Origin: Actinomycetota bacterium
GTDB taxonomy: Bacteria > Actinomycetota > Actinomycetes > Streptosporangiales > Streptosporangiaceae
Direction: 5' to 3'
Assembly (NCBI GenBank): GCA_003140115.1
Contig: PLIQ01000127.1
Span: forward strand, 18,101-32,020
Length of the DNA: 13,920 nt
The stretch's first letter is position 1, and the number at the start of each line of letters is the position of its first letter. Below the pieces are notes generated by a model, which saw only the letters and a list, made by a program, of their open reading frames with translations, did not search any database and was not told where the DNA came from. Of the stretch, positions 1 to 7,505 are shown piece after piece. A program made the translations under genes and the position numbers.

Positions 1-540
1 GTACGCGCTCAGCGACGCTTTGCCGAGGAAGTCGGCGGAGTTCTCCAGCGCCGCCGTCACCTCGGGACAGTTCAGCACCGAGGAGCCGTCGACGCCGCGG
101 TAGCCGACCATGACGACATCGTGCTGGGCGGCCAGGCGGTTCGCTTGGGGAAACGTCATGTTGGTTATGCCCGGGCCGCCGTTGAGGTGGAAGATTGGCG
201 CCAGCGGGTGGGATGAGCGAGCCAGGATCCGGGTCACCGGCAGCGCGATCAGGCGCGACCGGGGGTCTGCCCGGTTCTCGGGCACGACGAGCGTTCCGCA
301 GTCGGCGCGGTAGCCGCCGTTCTCGGTGGGATAGGTGCACGGGTGCATGGTCAGCTGGCCGGCGTGCGCCCCCTGCGAGACCGCGACCGTTTCCGGGCTG
401 GACGAGACTCCCAGGTAGGTAAGTCCCGTCAACAGGACGATGGTCACCAGCAGGGCAGCGATTCGTGCCCAGGTAAATGACCGGGATGGGGGGATCTGAG
501 GGTGGTGGTCATTTCGGTCTCCTTCGCGGATGCGGGTCAT
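1..540 (-). CDS. TAP-like alpha/beta hydrolase, 5' part only
   Basis: A membrane-anchored or secreted serine hydrolase of the TAP/proline-iminopeptidase-like family, probably acting on peptides or esters outside the cell. The window holds the first 180 codons; the gene runs off the left edge. Residues 24-45 form a hydrophobic signal/anchor helix. DCGTLVVPENR (80-90) is the family's usual N-terminal motif. NGGPG (120-124) is the oxyanion-hole turn, and DVVMVGYRG (141-149) followed by GSS is the strand leading to the hydrolase core. The catalytic Ser, Asp and His lie beyond the edge. The frame is open from an ATG at 540, which has no clear ribosome site. A better-placed ATG at 512, with GAAGGAG at 519-525 and an ATGA overlap with the upstream stub, is one base out of frame, so the true start is uncertain. 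Family confidence is good; substrate is unknown. Confidence 0.82.
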   Translation of the reverse strand, partial: MTRIREGDRNDHHPQIPPSRSFTWARIAALLVTIVLLTGLTYLGVSSSPETVAVSQGAHAGQLTMHPCTYPTENGGYRADCGTLVVPENRADPRSRLIALPVTRILARSSHPLAPIFHLNGGPGITNMTFPQANRLAAQHDVVMVGYRGVDGSSVLNCPEVTAALENSADFLGKASLSAY

Positions 541-604
541 CGGATGTCGGTTTTGAGCATTTCTGGCTGGTCAGGCTTCTCGGTGTGGCAGTGATCGCGG
601 TCAT
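509..604 (-). pseudogene. Stub of an ABC-2 permease gene downstream of the ATPase relic
   Basis: A 31-codon frame begins with ATG at 604, one base after the stop of the ABC ATPase relic, and ends with TGA at 509. ATPase-permease pairs of the DrrA/DrrB type are usually coupled in just this way, and the first residues, MTAITATP, resemble permease N-termini in such operons. The rest has no recognisable membrane segment, so nearly all of the permease would have been lost. The stop overlaps a possible hydrolase ATG at 512 as ATGA. The permease identity rests mainly on position and spacing; it could simply be a chance short frame. Confidence 0.35.
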
Positions 605-605
605 G

Positions 606-821
606 TCAAAGTCCTGTCGTCACGCCGGGCAGCTGGGTGGCGTGGTAGTCGGTTTCGTCTCGGGTCAGGTCGAAGAAGATTTCCTCGAGCGTGGTCGACT
701 TGCCGGCCCCGTTCGGGCCGAGGGAACCGGTTACCGGGCCGGGCCGGACGGCGAAGCAGGCGCCGTCGACGGCCACGGTCTGGCCGTAGCGCTTGGTGAG
801 GTGCCGCGCCTCGATCATCAT
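606..821 (-). pseudogene. ABC exporter ATPase with a large internal deletion
   Basis: The 71-codon frame begins like a DrrA/BcrA-type ABC ATPase: [12 protein letters not shown], then a Walker A motif GPNGAGKST at residues 35-43. Directly after Walker A it reads [12 protein letters not shown], which resembles the extreme C-terminus of the same family, where a [ST]LE-[DE]-[VIAL]-F-x-x-LT segment is common. The roughly 200 residues normally lying between (Q-loop, ABC signature, Walker B, H-loop) are absent. The frame is preserved across the junction, as expected of an in-frame deletion. The product could not hydrolyse ATP. A ribosome site AGAAGGA lies just before two adjacent ATGs (821 and 818); the second gives the more usual N-terminus and spacing. 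The permease stub follows after one base. Confidence 0.7.
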
Positions 822-977
822 TCGTCCTTCTCTCGATCTGAATGGTTCTGGCTGGTTCTTCTGGATGGCAGCCTGCGCCCGGCGGCTGAGGCGGCACTGC
901 CGCGGCGCTGAGGCCGGGACCTCGGCGCGGTCGGAGGCTGCTCAGGGGTGCGGGCGTGTCCGGTGGTCGTAGGGCGG

Positions 978-1170
978 ATGTGTGCAGGTGAGGTTTTCGG
1001 CGAGTTCGAGGCAGTAGCAGGGGGCGTGCCGGCGTCGGTCCGGGGCGCCAAGCAGCGAACGGTCCTGGCCCTCCTGGCGCTTCATCGGGGAAAGCCCGTC
1101 AGCGCAGACCTGCTGACCGACGCGCTATGGGGTGACGGGCAAGTGGCCAACCCGGCAAACGTTCAGCGGC
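978..1170 (+). pseudogene. SARP/AfsR-type regulator, N-terminal DNA-binding fragment
   Basis: The reading frame encodes GEFEAVAGG, then RGAKQRTVLALLALHRGKPV, LLTDALWGDG and NPANVQRR. This is the winged-helix (Trans_reg_C) half-domain found at the start of SARP/AfsR antibiotic-pathway regulators: the RGAKQR, DALWGD and PANxxQ-like motifs occur in the right order. The match stops at about 1165, where the sequence switches to a permease fragment in another frame, so the rest of the DNA-binding domain and the whole BTAD domain are missing. The usual N-terminal strand (RFxVLG) is also disturbed, because GTGAGGTTT at about 988 is out of frame with the rest. The start shown is only the nearest in-frame ATG. 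Not functional. Confidence 0.65.
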
Positions 1171-1290
1171 GAGTCCGGCGCCGGGATGATCCGGGCCACG
1201 CTGGCGGTCGTACCCTCGCGGCTGCCGGTGCTGTCGGCCAAGGTGATCGTGCTGCCGGCCAGGCTTTGGGCAGCCGGCGTTCGACGATGA
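1162..1290 (+). pseudogene. ABC-2 type permease fragment
   Basis: In a frame different from the SARP fragment, 42 codons before a TGA at 1288-1290 begin FSGESGAGMIRATL and continue with AVVPSRLPVLSAKVIVL. The pattern GMIRxTLxxVPxRLPVLxAK is typical of the cytoplasmic loop and following helix in actinobacterial ABC-2 permeases. The match ends at about residue 31. There is no start codon, and both sides are cut, so this is an internal scrap. It may derive from the same exporter locus as the ATPase relic at 606-821, but it lies on the opposite strand, so a rearrangement or a second exporter would be needed. Confidence 0.5.
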
Positions 1291-1424
1291 ACAGGCTCGC
1301 CGGTGCCGGGCGGGCGACCGCGGCTGCGGCCGCCGCCGCGCCCTGTGTGTCATCCTCGCTGTGGGCACAGGGGAATCGGTACCGAAACGGCCTCGGCCGG
1401 CCCGTCTGGCTGCCCTGCGTGGCC

Positions 1425-1430
1425 TACGCT
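1425..1430 (+). promoter_or_regulatory. Possible leaderless -10 element of the PAP2 gene
   Basis: TACGCT fits the TANNNT pattern and sits six bases before the ATG at 1437, the spacing seen in leaderless actinobacterial promoters. No ribosome-binding site lies in between. No good -35 is visible, so this is tentative. Confidence 0.3.
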
Positions 1431-1436
1431 CAACCC

Positions 1437-2078
1437 ATGATGCGGCCCGCGAGCAAGCATGAACGTGCCCTTCCGGCCATGCTGGCCGCTCCCGGCGTCC
1501 AGCTTGGCTTCGGCCTGGCTGCCCTGCTGGCCACGGCCGGTGCCGTGCGCCACGACCGCGTGGGCCCACGGGAAGTCAGGGCATTCCGCGCAGTCAACGG
1601 CCTGCCCGATTCGGTCTACCTGCCCGCCTGGGCCGTCATGCAGCTGGGCGCGTTCGGTGCCATCCCGGCGTCGGCCGCGGCGGCCTGGCTGGCCGGAGAC
1701 GGGGAGCTGGCAGCCCGCCTCCTGATCGGCGGCACTGGCACCTGGGCGCTGGCCAAAGCGGTCAAGCGGGTAGTGCGGCGGCCCCGGCCGGTGACCCTGC
1801 TTCCGGGCATCCGCCGTCGCGGCCGCGACGCCAGCGGCCTCGGATACCTGTCCGGGCACGCGGGCGTGGCCGCCGTCCTTGGCCTGGCTGCCCTGCCCCG
1901 TCTCGGCCCGGGCGGCCGCGCCCTCACCCTGACCGCCATCCCCCTGGTGGGACTGAGCCGTGTCTACGTCGGCGCCCATTTTCCGCTCGACATCGCAGGC
2001 GGGGCGGCACTGGGCCTCGCCGTTAACGCCGCGGCAGGCACCGCGGTCAGGAGGTACTCCATCCGGCATCGTGGCTAA
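1437..2078 (+). CDS. PAP2-family membrane phosphatase
   Basis: A 213-aa integral membrane phosphatase of the PAP2 superfamily, expected to remove phosphate from a lipid phosphate such as phosphatidic acid or a polyprenyl pyrophosphate at the outer face of the membrane. The three catalytic signatures are nearly perfect: K110-X6-R117-P118, a second motif LSGH at 138-141 (Leu in place of the usual Pro; His141 present), and S174-R175-X5-H181-X3-D185. Several hydrophobic segments span about 20-36, 62-86, 91-108, 142-157 and 164-200. The frame is open further upstream to 948, but that stretch covers the SARP and permease relics, so the ATG at 1437 is preferred. No Shine-Dalgarno is seen there; TACGCT six bases before the ATG suggests a leaderless transcript. 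Substrate is unknown. Confidence 0.85.
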   Translation: MMRPASKHERALPAMLAAPGVQLGFGLAALLATAGAVRHDRVGPREVRAFRAVNGLPDSVYLPAWAVMQLGAFGAIPASAAAAWLAGDGELAARLLIGGTGTWALAKAVKRVVRRPRPVTLLPGIRRRGRDASGLGYLSGHAGVAAVLGLAALPRLGPGGRALTLTAIPLVGLSRVYVGAHFPLDIAGGAALGLAVNAAAGTAVRRYSIRHRG

Positions 2079-2144
2079 CTCGCAGACCAGCCCGTAGCCG
2101 CGGTACGTGGGTCGCAGAGCGATGCTCGCTCATGCAGGTCGGCT

Positions 2145-5100
2145 TCATCCACCTATCCGTTGGCAGGGCCCGCGGCCTCCGTGCCGACCGCGGCCGGCTG
2201 CTGAATTGCGTGCCGGGATCCGTGAATACCCGCCCGTCCCCGCTTGTGCTGAGCAGCTCGCGCATCCGCAAGCCGGACACGCTGAGCCGCCTGGGCATCG
2301 CGGGCGGCGCCGTTTATGACGCGCTGGTGGCGCTGGCCGCCAAGGAGCACGGGGCAGCCCTCGCGACCCGGGACGCGCGGGCACGCGGCACCTATGACGC
2401 AGTCGGCGTCGCGGTGATCGTCGTAACCTGACCGGACCGACGGTCTGCCGCAGGAACGCCTTGCGGATCTCGGTGACCGCGATGACCGACAGTGCCACGG
2501 CTGCGCAGAGGAGCCACTGATCTACGTCGAGCGCGGTGGTCTTCAGGATCGCATGGCACGGCGCCAGGACGGTTGCCATGACGAGCAGGAAAAGGGAGGC
2601 CCCGGTCGTCACGATGCACGTCCGGTCGGCGAACGTGCTGAGGGAGAACACCGAGTCCCGCCGGTCCCTCGACTCGAGCGAGAAGAACAGGTTAAACAGC
2701 GAGAACACGACCACGCCCATGGTTCGCGCGATGGCGAGCGTGTGCGCCTGTTCCGCCCAGCTGACCACGCTCAGCGTGCCGATCGCCATCACCAGCCCGA
2801 CCGAGACGAGCCAGGCGAGGACCCCCCCGGTCAGGATCGGCTGGCCGGGCGGCCGGGGCCGGCGTTCCATCAGCCCTGCGACAAGCCTGCTGTAGCCGAG
2901 CCCGATGGACTGGATCGTGACGGTGGTGAAGGCCACCCACAAGACCTGCAGCGGAAGGAGCGGCTCGCCGTGGGCGATGTCGAAGATGCTGGCGCCAAGG
3001 AAGGTGATGATGAAGCCGAACATGCATCCCATCTCGAACCGGATGTACCGGACCAGGTTGTCATACAGCCCACGGCCGATTTCCACCGCTTTGGTGATCG
3101 TGGAGAAGTTGTCGTCGGTCAGCACCATCACCGCGGCCTGCTTGGCCACCTCGGTCCCGGTGCCCATCGCGATCCCGATGTCGGCCCTCTTCAGCGCGGG
3201 CGCGTCGTTAACGCCGTCGCCGGTCATGGCGACGATCCGGCCTTCGCGCTTGAGCAGGTCCACCAGGCGGACCTTGTGCTCTGGAGTGACGCGGGCGATC
3301 ACGCCGACATCGGCGATCGCCTCCATCGCCTCGTCATCGGTCATCGCGCCGAACTCCGCCCCGCTGATGACCTTGCCATCGATGCCAAGCTGGCGGGCGA
3401 TCGCAGCCGCGGTAACCGCGTGATCACCGGTGATCATGCGGACCTCGATCCCGGCAGACTTCGCCTGCCCGACCGCTGCCTTGGCACCAGGCCGCGGCGG
3501 GTCGACGATTCCGACCAGAGCCAGCAGTTCCAGATCGGTCACGAGCGGGAGCAGGTCAGCCCCCGGATCGAAGGCCGCCGGGTCGAAATCCCTGCGTGCG
3601 GTGGCCATGACCCGCAGGCCCTCTTCCGCGAATCGGTGGTTATCGGCCAGGTACCGCTCGCGCAGACGGCCGTCGAGCAGAACCGGGCCGGCGTCCGGGT
3701 CCAGCACCGTGGCGGCCCGGGCCAGGAGCTGATCGGGCGCCCCCTTCACGAAGCAGCGGATCACCGCCTTCCCCGATTCATCGGTCATCTTGTGGAACGT
3801 CGCCATGAGCTTGTACTCGGCGTCGAAGGGGAGCTCGGCGATTCTCGGGTGTACCTGCCTGGTCAAGACGGCGTCGATGCCGCCTTTCGCGGCCAGCACG
3901 ACCAGGGCTCCCTCGGTCGGGTCGCCGATCAGCTCGCCGTCGCTGAGCACCGCGTCGGAGGCCAGGACCATCGGCATCAGGAACTGGTCCAGCGGGATCT
4001 CCGCCTGTCCGGCGACGCGGTTGATGCGCCCTTGGGTCGAGTAGCCCTTTCCCTCGACCGCATAGCGGTGCCCGGCGACGACCATCTGGACCGCGGTCAT
4101 CTGGTTCAGCGTGAGCGTCCCGGTCTTGTCCGTGTTGATCGCGGACGTGGACCCCAGGGTCTCGGTCGAAGCGAGCTGCTTCATGATGGCGCCGACCTTG
4201 ACCAGAGCCCGGGTGCCCCACGCCAGGATCGTCGTCACCACCATGGGCAACTGCACCGGGACCGCCGCGATGGCGAAGGCGACCGCGGCGGGCAACACCG
4301 CGTTGAAGGTATAGCCGCGAGACAGGTTCACGGCCATCGACGCGATCAGCGCGACACCCGCGATCAGCAGGAGCTGCTTTGAGAGCCGGTCGAGCTGGCG
4401 GGTGAGCGGGGTCTTGACCGTCGGCTGCGCCTGGAGCATTCCCGAGATGTGGCCGACTTCGGTCGCCATCCCGGTCGCGGTGACCACGAACTCGCCCGTC
4501 CCGCGGGTGACAGAGGTATTCATGTACACCATGTCGGTCCGGTCGCCCAGCGGCATGTCGGCTACCCCGACCGGGGCCGTGCCCTTCGAGACCGGCAGGC
4601 TCTCCCCGGTCAGCTCGGACTCGGCGACCTCCAGCGAGGCCACCCGGAGCAGCCTGCCGTCAGCCGGAACGACGTCACCCGCCTCGATCGAGACGATATC
4701 GCCGGGGACCAGCTGTGCAGCGGGGATCTCCGCCTCCTGGCCATCGCGCCGCACCCGGGCGGTCACGATCAACCTCCGCTGGAGCACGGCGACCGCGCTC
4801 TCAGCCCCGCCCTCCTGCTGCAGGCCGAGAACCGCGTTAGCCAGTGTCAGCAGAATCAGCAGCAGGCCGGTTCCCAGCTGCCTGAGGGGGAAGAGGCTGA
4901 GGAGGCCGACCACAAGCAAGACGATCTGCATGGGGTCGGAGTACTGGCGGATGAACGCGCGCCAGCGAGGCTCTGCCCTGCCTGCGGCGAGCGTGTTGGG
5001 GCCGAACCGGCCGGCCCGCGACGCCGCCTCCGCCGAGCTCAGGCCGTGCCGCGGGTCTGCCTCCTCGGCTCGCAGCACCTCCTCGACGCTAAGCGTGTGC

Positions 5101-5165
5101 CACGCGGCCTCTGGGGCCAGCGCCTGGCGCTCCGCCCCGGGCACATCGACCAGTCTGGCCTGCAC
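2145..5165 (-). CDS. P-type (P2-like) cation-transporting ATPase
   Basis: A large ion pump that couples ATP hydrolysis to cation transport across the plasma membrane. Counting from the GTG at 5165 (GGAAGGGGG just upstream), the protein has 1006 residues. An N-terminal cation-ATPase domain lies at about 16-70, the actuator TGES at 186-189, the M4 motif PVQLP at 303-307, the phosphorylated Asp in DKTGT at 346, and the hinge GDGVNDAP from 649. After these come the M5-M10 helices. PVQLP replaces the PEGLP of calcium pumps, and M6 reads [12 protein letters not shown] (from 742), lacking the NxxTD of SERCA, so the ion cannot be inferred. The conserved protein seems to end near residue 908 (EIRKAFLR). 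About 97 more residues rich in Arg and Pro are read antisense through the PIN relic. An upstream ATG at 5264 is in frame but adds only low-complexity sequence. Confidence 0.9.
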   Translation of the reverse strand: MQARLVDVPGAERQALAPEAAWHTLSVEEVLRAEEADPRHGLSSAEAASRAGRFGPNTLAAGRAEPRWRAFIRQYSDPMQIVLLVVGLLSLFPLRQLGTGLLLILLTLANAVLGLQQEGGAESAVAVLQRRLIVTARVRRDGQEAEIPAAQLVPGDIVSIEAGDVVPADGRLLRVASLEVAESELTGESLPVSKGTAPVGVADMPLGDRTDMVYMNTSVTRGTGEFVVTATGMATEVGHISGMLQAQPTVKTPLTRQLDRLSKQLLLIAGVALIASMAVNLSRGYTFNAVLPAAVAFAIAAVPVQLPMVVTTILAWGTRALVKVGAIMKQLASTETLGSTSAINTDKTGTLTLNQMTAVQMVVAGHRYAVEGKGYSTQGRINRVAGQAEIPLDQFLMPMVLASDAVLSDGELIGDPTEGALVVLAAKGGIDAVLTRQVHPRIAELPFDAEYKLMATFHKMTDESGKAVIRCFVKGAPDQLLARAATVLDPDAGPVLLDGRLRERYLADNHRFAEEGLRVMATARRDFDPAAFDPGADLLPLVTDLELLALVGIVDPPRPGAKAAVGQAKSAGIEVRMITGDHAVTAAAIARQLGIDGKVISGAEFGAMTDDEAMEAIADVGVIARVTPEHKVRLVDLLKREGRIVAMTGDGVNDAPALKRADIGIAMGTGTEVAKQAAVMVLTDDNFSTITKAVEIGRGLYDNLVRYIRFEMGCMFGFIITFLGASIFDIAHGEPLLPLQVLWVAFTTVTIQSIGLGYSRLVAGLMERRPRPPGQPILTGGVLAWLVSVGLVMAIGTLSVVSWAEQAHTLAIARTMGVVVFSLFNLFFSLESRDRRDSVFSLSTFADRTCIVTTGASLFLLVMATVLAPCHAILKTTALDVDQWLLCAAVALSVIAVTEIRKAFLRQTVGPVRLRRSPRRRLRHRCRVPARPGSRGLPRAPWRPAPPARHKRRRPRCPGGSACPACGCASCSAQAGTGGYSRIPARNSAAGRGRHGGRGPCQRIGG
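2284..2431 (+). pseudogene. VapC-like PIN-domain toxin, C-terminal fragment
   Basis: The last 48 codons before a TGA at 2429-2431 read [17 protein letters not shown], then [21 protein letters not shown]. This is the C-terminal part of a VapC/PIN ribonuclease: the GG-x-x-YDAL helix with its metal-binding Asp and the TRD strand with a second acidic residue. The N-terminal half, with the first catalytic Asp, and any VapB antitoxin are missing. The in-frame ATG at 2132 precedes unrelated sequence. The fragment lies wholly within the antisense of the P-type ATPase tail. It cannot be an active toxin. Confidence 0.65.
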
Positions 5166-5826
5166 GGGACACCCCCTTCCCGGCGAGCTACGACCGAGAC
5201 GACCCGAACCCCCGCCGCCGGCCAGCAGCCCCTGCTGAGCGACGGGTGCAGGTCGCGGCGCCACCGATCCTCAAAGAAGTCGGCGGAATACACCCGTCCA
5301 TTCTGCCGTTCCTACATCGCCTCGCGCCATTACCTGCGTCTGACGACTCCTCGCCTTCGCAACCTGGCAGCTCCGGGAACGGCGCGACCATGTAATCCGG
5401 ATTGATCGCAAGATCTCCGGGCTACCAAATGGATCGAGCAAGGATGCGCCGGCTACCTGTTCGTTAAGCGTCGCATCGATGCCGGTACCGGCTGGGCCGT
5501 GTCACGGGCCCGCTCGAGGTCGACGGCGGGACGCGCAGCCCGGTCCGCGGGCTGATGCGGCAGCCGTGCCCGGCCAGCACGTCCTGGTGGGTTGGCACCC
5601 GAATCATCACCACGGCCGTGCCCTCACTTCAAGCACATCCGCACCACAGGACCCTGTGTCGCGCGCTGCCCCGCCAGCCGAGTAACTTCACCGCGAAGTA
5701 ACCAAAGAAAAGGCCCAGGCTCCCTGGACTACTGCGAGGCACCGACGCTTCTAGTCACACGCCGCCACAAAGACGTTGACGAATCCCTGAGTGCCCATGG
5801 ACACTTCGAAAATAAGTCAGCGTCTA

Positions 5827-5855
5827 TTGAAGTGCGGTATGGCCTGATGTAGCGT
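5827..5855 (+). promoter_or_regulatory. Possible sigma-70-type promoter
   Basis: TTGAAG at 5827-5832 and TAGCGT at 5850-5855 are separated by 17 bases, close to the actinobacterial consensus TTGAC-N17-TAG-A-T. It lies in the AT-richer part of the gene-free stretch, about 560 bases before the first cluster relic. No start codon follows closely, so it may be a chance match. Confidence 0.22.
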
Positions 5856-5918
5856 GAGGGTAAGACGACGGATATTCCCGTAGCCGTGTTGGTCTCTGCT
5901 TAGGGCAGTTTGAGCAGC

Positions 5919-5940
5919 GTCCGGGAGCGTTGCTCCGGAC
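5919..5940. other. Stable hairpin in the gene-free stretch
   Basis: GTCCGG-G-AGC and GCTCCGGAC form nine base pairs with a single bulged G around the loop GTT. There is no T-run on either side, so a classical intrinsic terminator is not supported. It could be an RNA structural element or the end of a decayed mobile element. Confidence 0.35.
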
Positions 5941-6411
5941 CTGGTAGCGCTGGCGTAGCGGATTGAGCCATGAGACGCCTGGTTCGGACAGGACGACCGC
6001 CCGCGGTCTGTCGCCCCGTACCGGCTCGACGCCTCCTCAGCCAGCGGCGAAATGCCGTGACCGTTGTATTCGACAACATGCAGGCACCCGTTCCGATGCT
6101 GGGAACCCGAAGGTGGCAGGCCCCGGTGATCCAGTCTCGAGTGCGGTACACCGGCGACATTCCGGTTCGGCATCGGTGCCCGGGCTGGTATGTGGTCCCT
6201 TCGCCGGGGCGGCCGGCCGTTCGCGGGATATCCGGAGTAAGCAGGAGGACCCGATACGATTTCGAACCCTGATTGATTCGGGCAAACCTGAGTTATATGG
6301 CCGTCAGCAGCCGTTCCGCCGCTCCTAGGATCAGGAGGTGCACTTGCACGGCGGCAATTTCTCGCCCGCGCCCACCACGAATAGCCTTGCGCAAAATACG
6401 CTCCCGGTTGG

Positions 6412-6540
6412 CACATCGGCCAGGTCATCGAGGCGGAAGACGGGTCAGTGCTGCTGACCATGGACCTGGTTGCGGGCACGTCCCTGGACGAGGTCCCGGC
6501 CGACCGGATCACCGATCAGCTCGACCCGCACGGAACGTGA
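6412..6540 (+). pseudogene. Fragment of a kinase-like/LPG-synthase-type membrane protein
   Basis: Forty-two codons ending at TGA 6538-6540 read HIGQVIEAEDGSVLLTM, then DLVAGTSLDEVPADRITD. The pattern DGS-x-LL, V-x-G-x-SLDE and D-x-IT-D resembles the hinge between the two lobes of kinase-like domains found in large actinobacterial lysylphosphatidylglycerol-synthase-type membrane proteins. A TAG in frame at 6382 and the lack of a start show that the N-terminus is lost; after ITD the sequence ends in unrelated residues, so the catalytic loop is lost too. Its stop overlaps the next gene's ATG as TGATG. It is not a piece of either downstream fusion, whose equivalent region differs. The family call is from memory of sequence patterns and is moderate. 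Confidence 0.4.
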
Positions 6541-7505
6541 TGAGAGCAGAGCCGGAACGACGGACGGTGGCGTACGTAGCCTGTCTGGCGCTGGCTATCG
6601 TGTGCTGCGCCTGCGCCTGCGGCAGCGCGGCGGCTGACCATGCTGACGGGGCCCCCCAGCATGGCGCCGTCATTACCGTCGGGTCATTCGACTTCCCGGA
6701 GAGCGTGCTCCTCGCCGACATCTACGCCGGCGCGCTCACGGCGCAGGGCTTCCCCGTCCGCGTCCTGCCGGACCTGGGCCCTCGCGAGCTGGTGGACCCG
6801 GCGCTGATGAGCGGACTTGTCCAGGTGGTGCCGGAGTACTCCGGGTCGGCGCTGGAGTTCGTCAGCCTGGGACGGCAGCCCGCGACCTCCGATGTTACGG
6901 CGACCGGCAGGGCCCTGGCCGGGTGGGCGGCTGGCCGGGGGCTGGTGGCGGGGCGCCCGTCCACCGCGCAGGACGCCAACGTCATTGTGGTCACCGCCGC
7001 GACCGCGGCCCGCTACGACCTGCGCTCGGTCGCCGACCTGGCCCGGGTGGCGCCGCGGCTGGCGTTCGGCGGACCGCCCGAATGCCCGGAGGAGGTCTAC
7101 TGCCTGCTCGGGCTGAAGAAGGTTTACGGGCTCCGGTTCCGGGTCTTCATACCGCTCGACGCCGGGGGCCCGCTGACGCTGCAGGCCCTGGAGGCAGGGG
7201 ACATCGGCGTCGCGCTGCTGTTCAGCACCGACCCGGCCATCACGACGGACCATCTGGTGGTGCTGGCCGACGACCGCGGCCTGCAGCCGGCCGAGAACGT
7301 CGTCCCGCTGGTGCGCCGGGATGTCGTCGCCCGCTACGGCCCGCGGCTACTCACGGTCCTCGACACCGTATCGGCGCGCCTGACTACCGGCTCGCTGCGC
7401 GTCCTGAACGCGCGGGTGGAACTACGCGGGCAGGATCCGCGCCTGGTGGCCCAGAGCTGGCTGCGGACGCAGAGGCTGGCCTCGACGGGGGAGGTCTCGC
7501 GTTGA
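6540..7505 (+). CDS. OpuBC/OpuCC-type substrate-binding lipoprotein (glycine betaine/choline-like)
   Basis: An extracytoplasmic solute-binding lipoprotein of the OpuAC-domain superfamily (quaternary-amine type), 321 residues. Residues 11-27 form a lipoprotein signal peptide rich in Cys, ending at a likely lipobox Cys in CCACACG. The mature protein starts with ITVGSFDFPESVLLADIYAGAL, corresponding to the family's GSKxFxEx-L strand and helix. VVPEYSGSAL follows at the first hinge. The C-terminus (VVPLVRRDVV, LTTGSLRVLNARV, DPRLVAQSWL) is the standard end of the family, so the protein is full length. The ATG at 6540 overlaps the preceding relic's stop (TGATG), and the stop overlaps the next TTG (TTGA). 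No ABC permease or ATPase for it exists in the window, which suggests a role as a receptor for the neighbouring membrane kinases rather than in uptake. The exact ligand is not predictable. Confidence 0.85.
   Translation: MRAEPERRTVAYVACLALAIVCCACACGSAAADHADGAPQHGAVITVGSFDFPESVLLADIYAGALTAQGFPVRVLPDLGPRELVDPALMSGLVQVVPEYSGSALEFVSLGRQPATSDVTATGRALAGWAAGRGLVAGRPSTAQDANVIVVTAATAARYDLRSVADLARVAPRLAFGGPPECPEEVYCLLGLKKVYGLRFRVFIPLDAGGPLTLQALEAGDIGVALLFSTDPAITTDHLVVLADDRGLQPAENVVPLVRRDVVARYGPRLLTVLDTVSARLTTGSLRVLNARVELRGQDPRLVAQSWLRTQRLASTGEVSR
7488..7495 (+). promoter_or_regulatory. Ribosome-binding site fixing the TTG start at 7502
   Basis: GGGGAGGT, a near-perfect anti-16S match, ends six bases before TTG at 7502. 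It lies inside the 3' end of the lipoprotein gene. This decides the start of the first fusion protein, since the open frame continues upstream. Confidence 0.7.

Larger units (their letters stand above)
5166..6411. other. 1.2-kb stretch without a supportable gene
   Basis: No family motif was recognised in any frame. Base composition is more AT-rich at about 5690-5890 than in the flanking genes. A long open frame on the minus strand (5817-6512) has a Pro/Ser/Arg/Gly-rich composition with no domain and overlaps the kinase scrap in antisense, so it looks accidental. The stretch may hold the decayed remains of an insertion element, the leader of the ATPase gene, and the promoter of the downstream cluster, but none of these is demonstrated. 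Confidence 0.5.

Noticed and set aside
948..1436. N-terminal extension of the PAP2 phosphatase through in-frame sequence upstream
   Set aside because: The extension consists of SARP and permease remains joined by chance to the PAP2 frame; family members start near 1437.
2553..4382. A long plus-strand open frame opposite the P-type ATPase
   Set aside because: The ATPase on the other strand carries all family motifs; the antisense protein is rich in His, Asp, Arg and Gly with no domain.
5817..6512. A 231-codon open frame on the minus strand
   Set aside because: It has no recognisable domain, an amino-acid make-up typical of accidental frames in GC-rich DNA, no ribosome site, and it lies antisense to the kinase scrap.
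6923..7501. Upstream in-frame extension of the first fusion protein
   Set aside because: It lies inside the lipoprotein gene in another frame; the strong ribosome site before TTG 7502 fixes the start.
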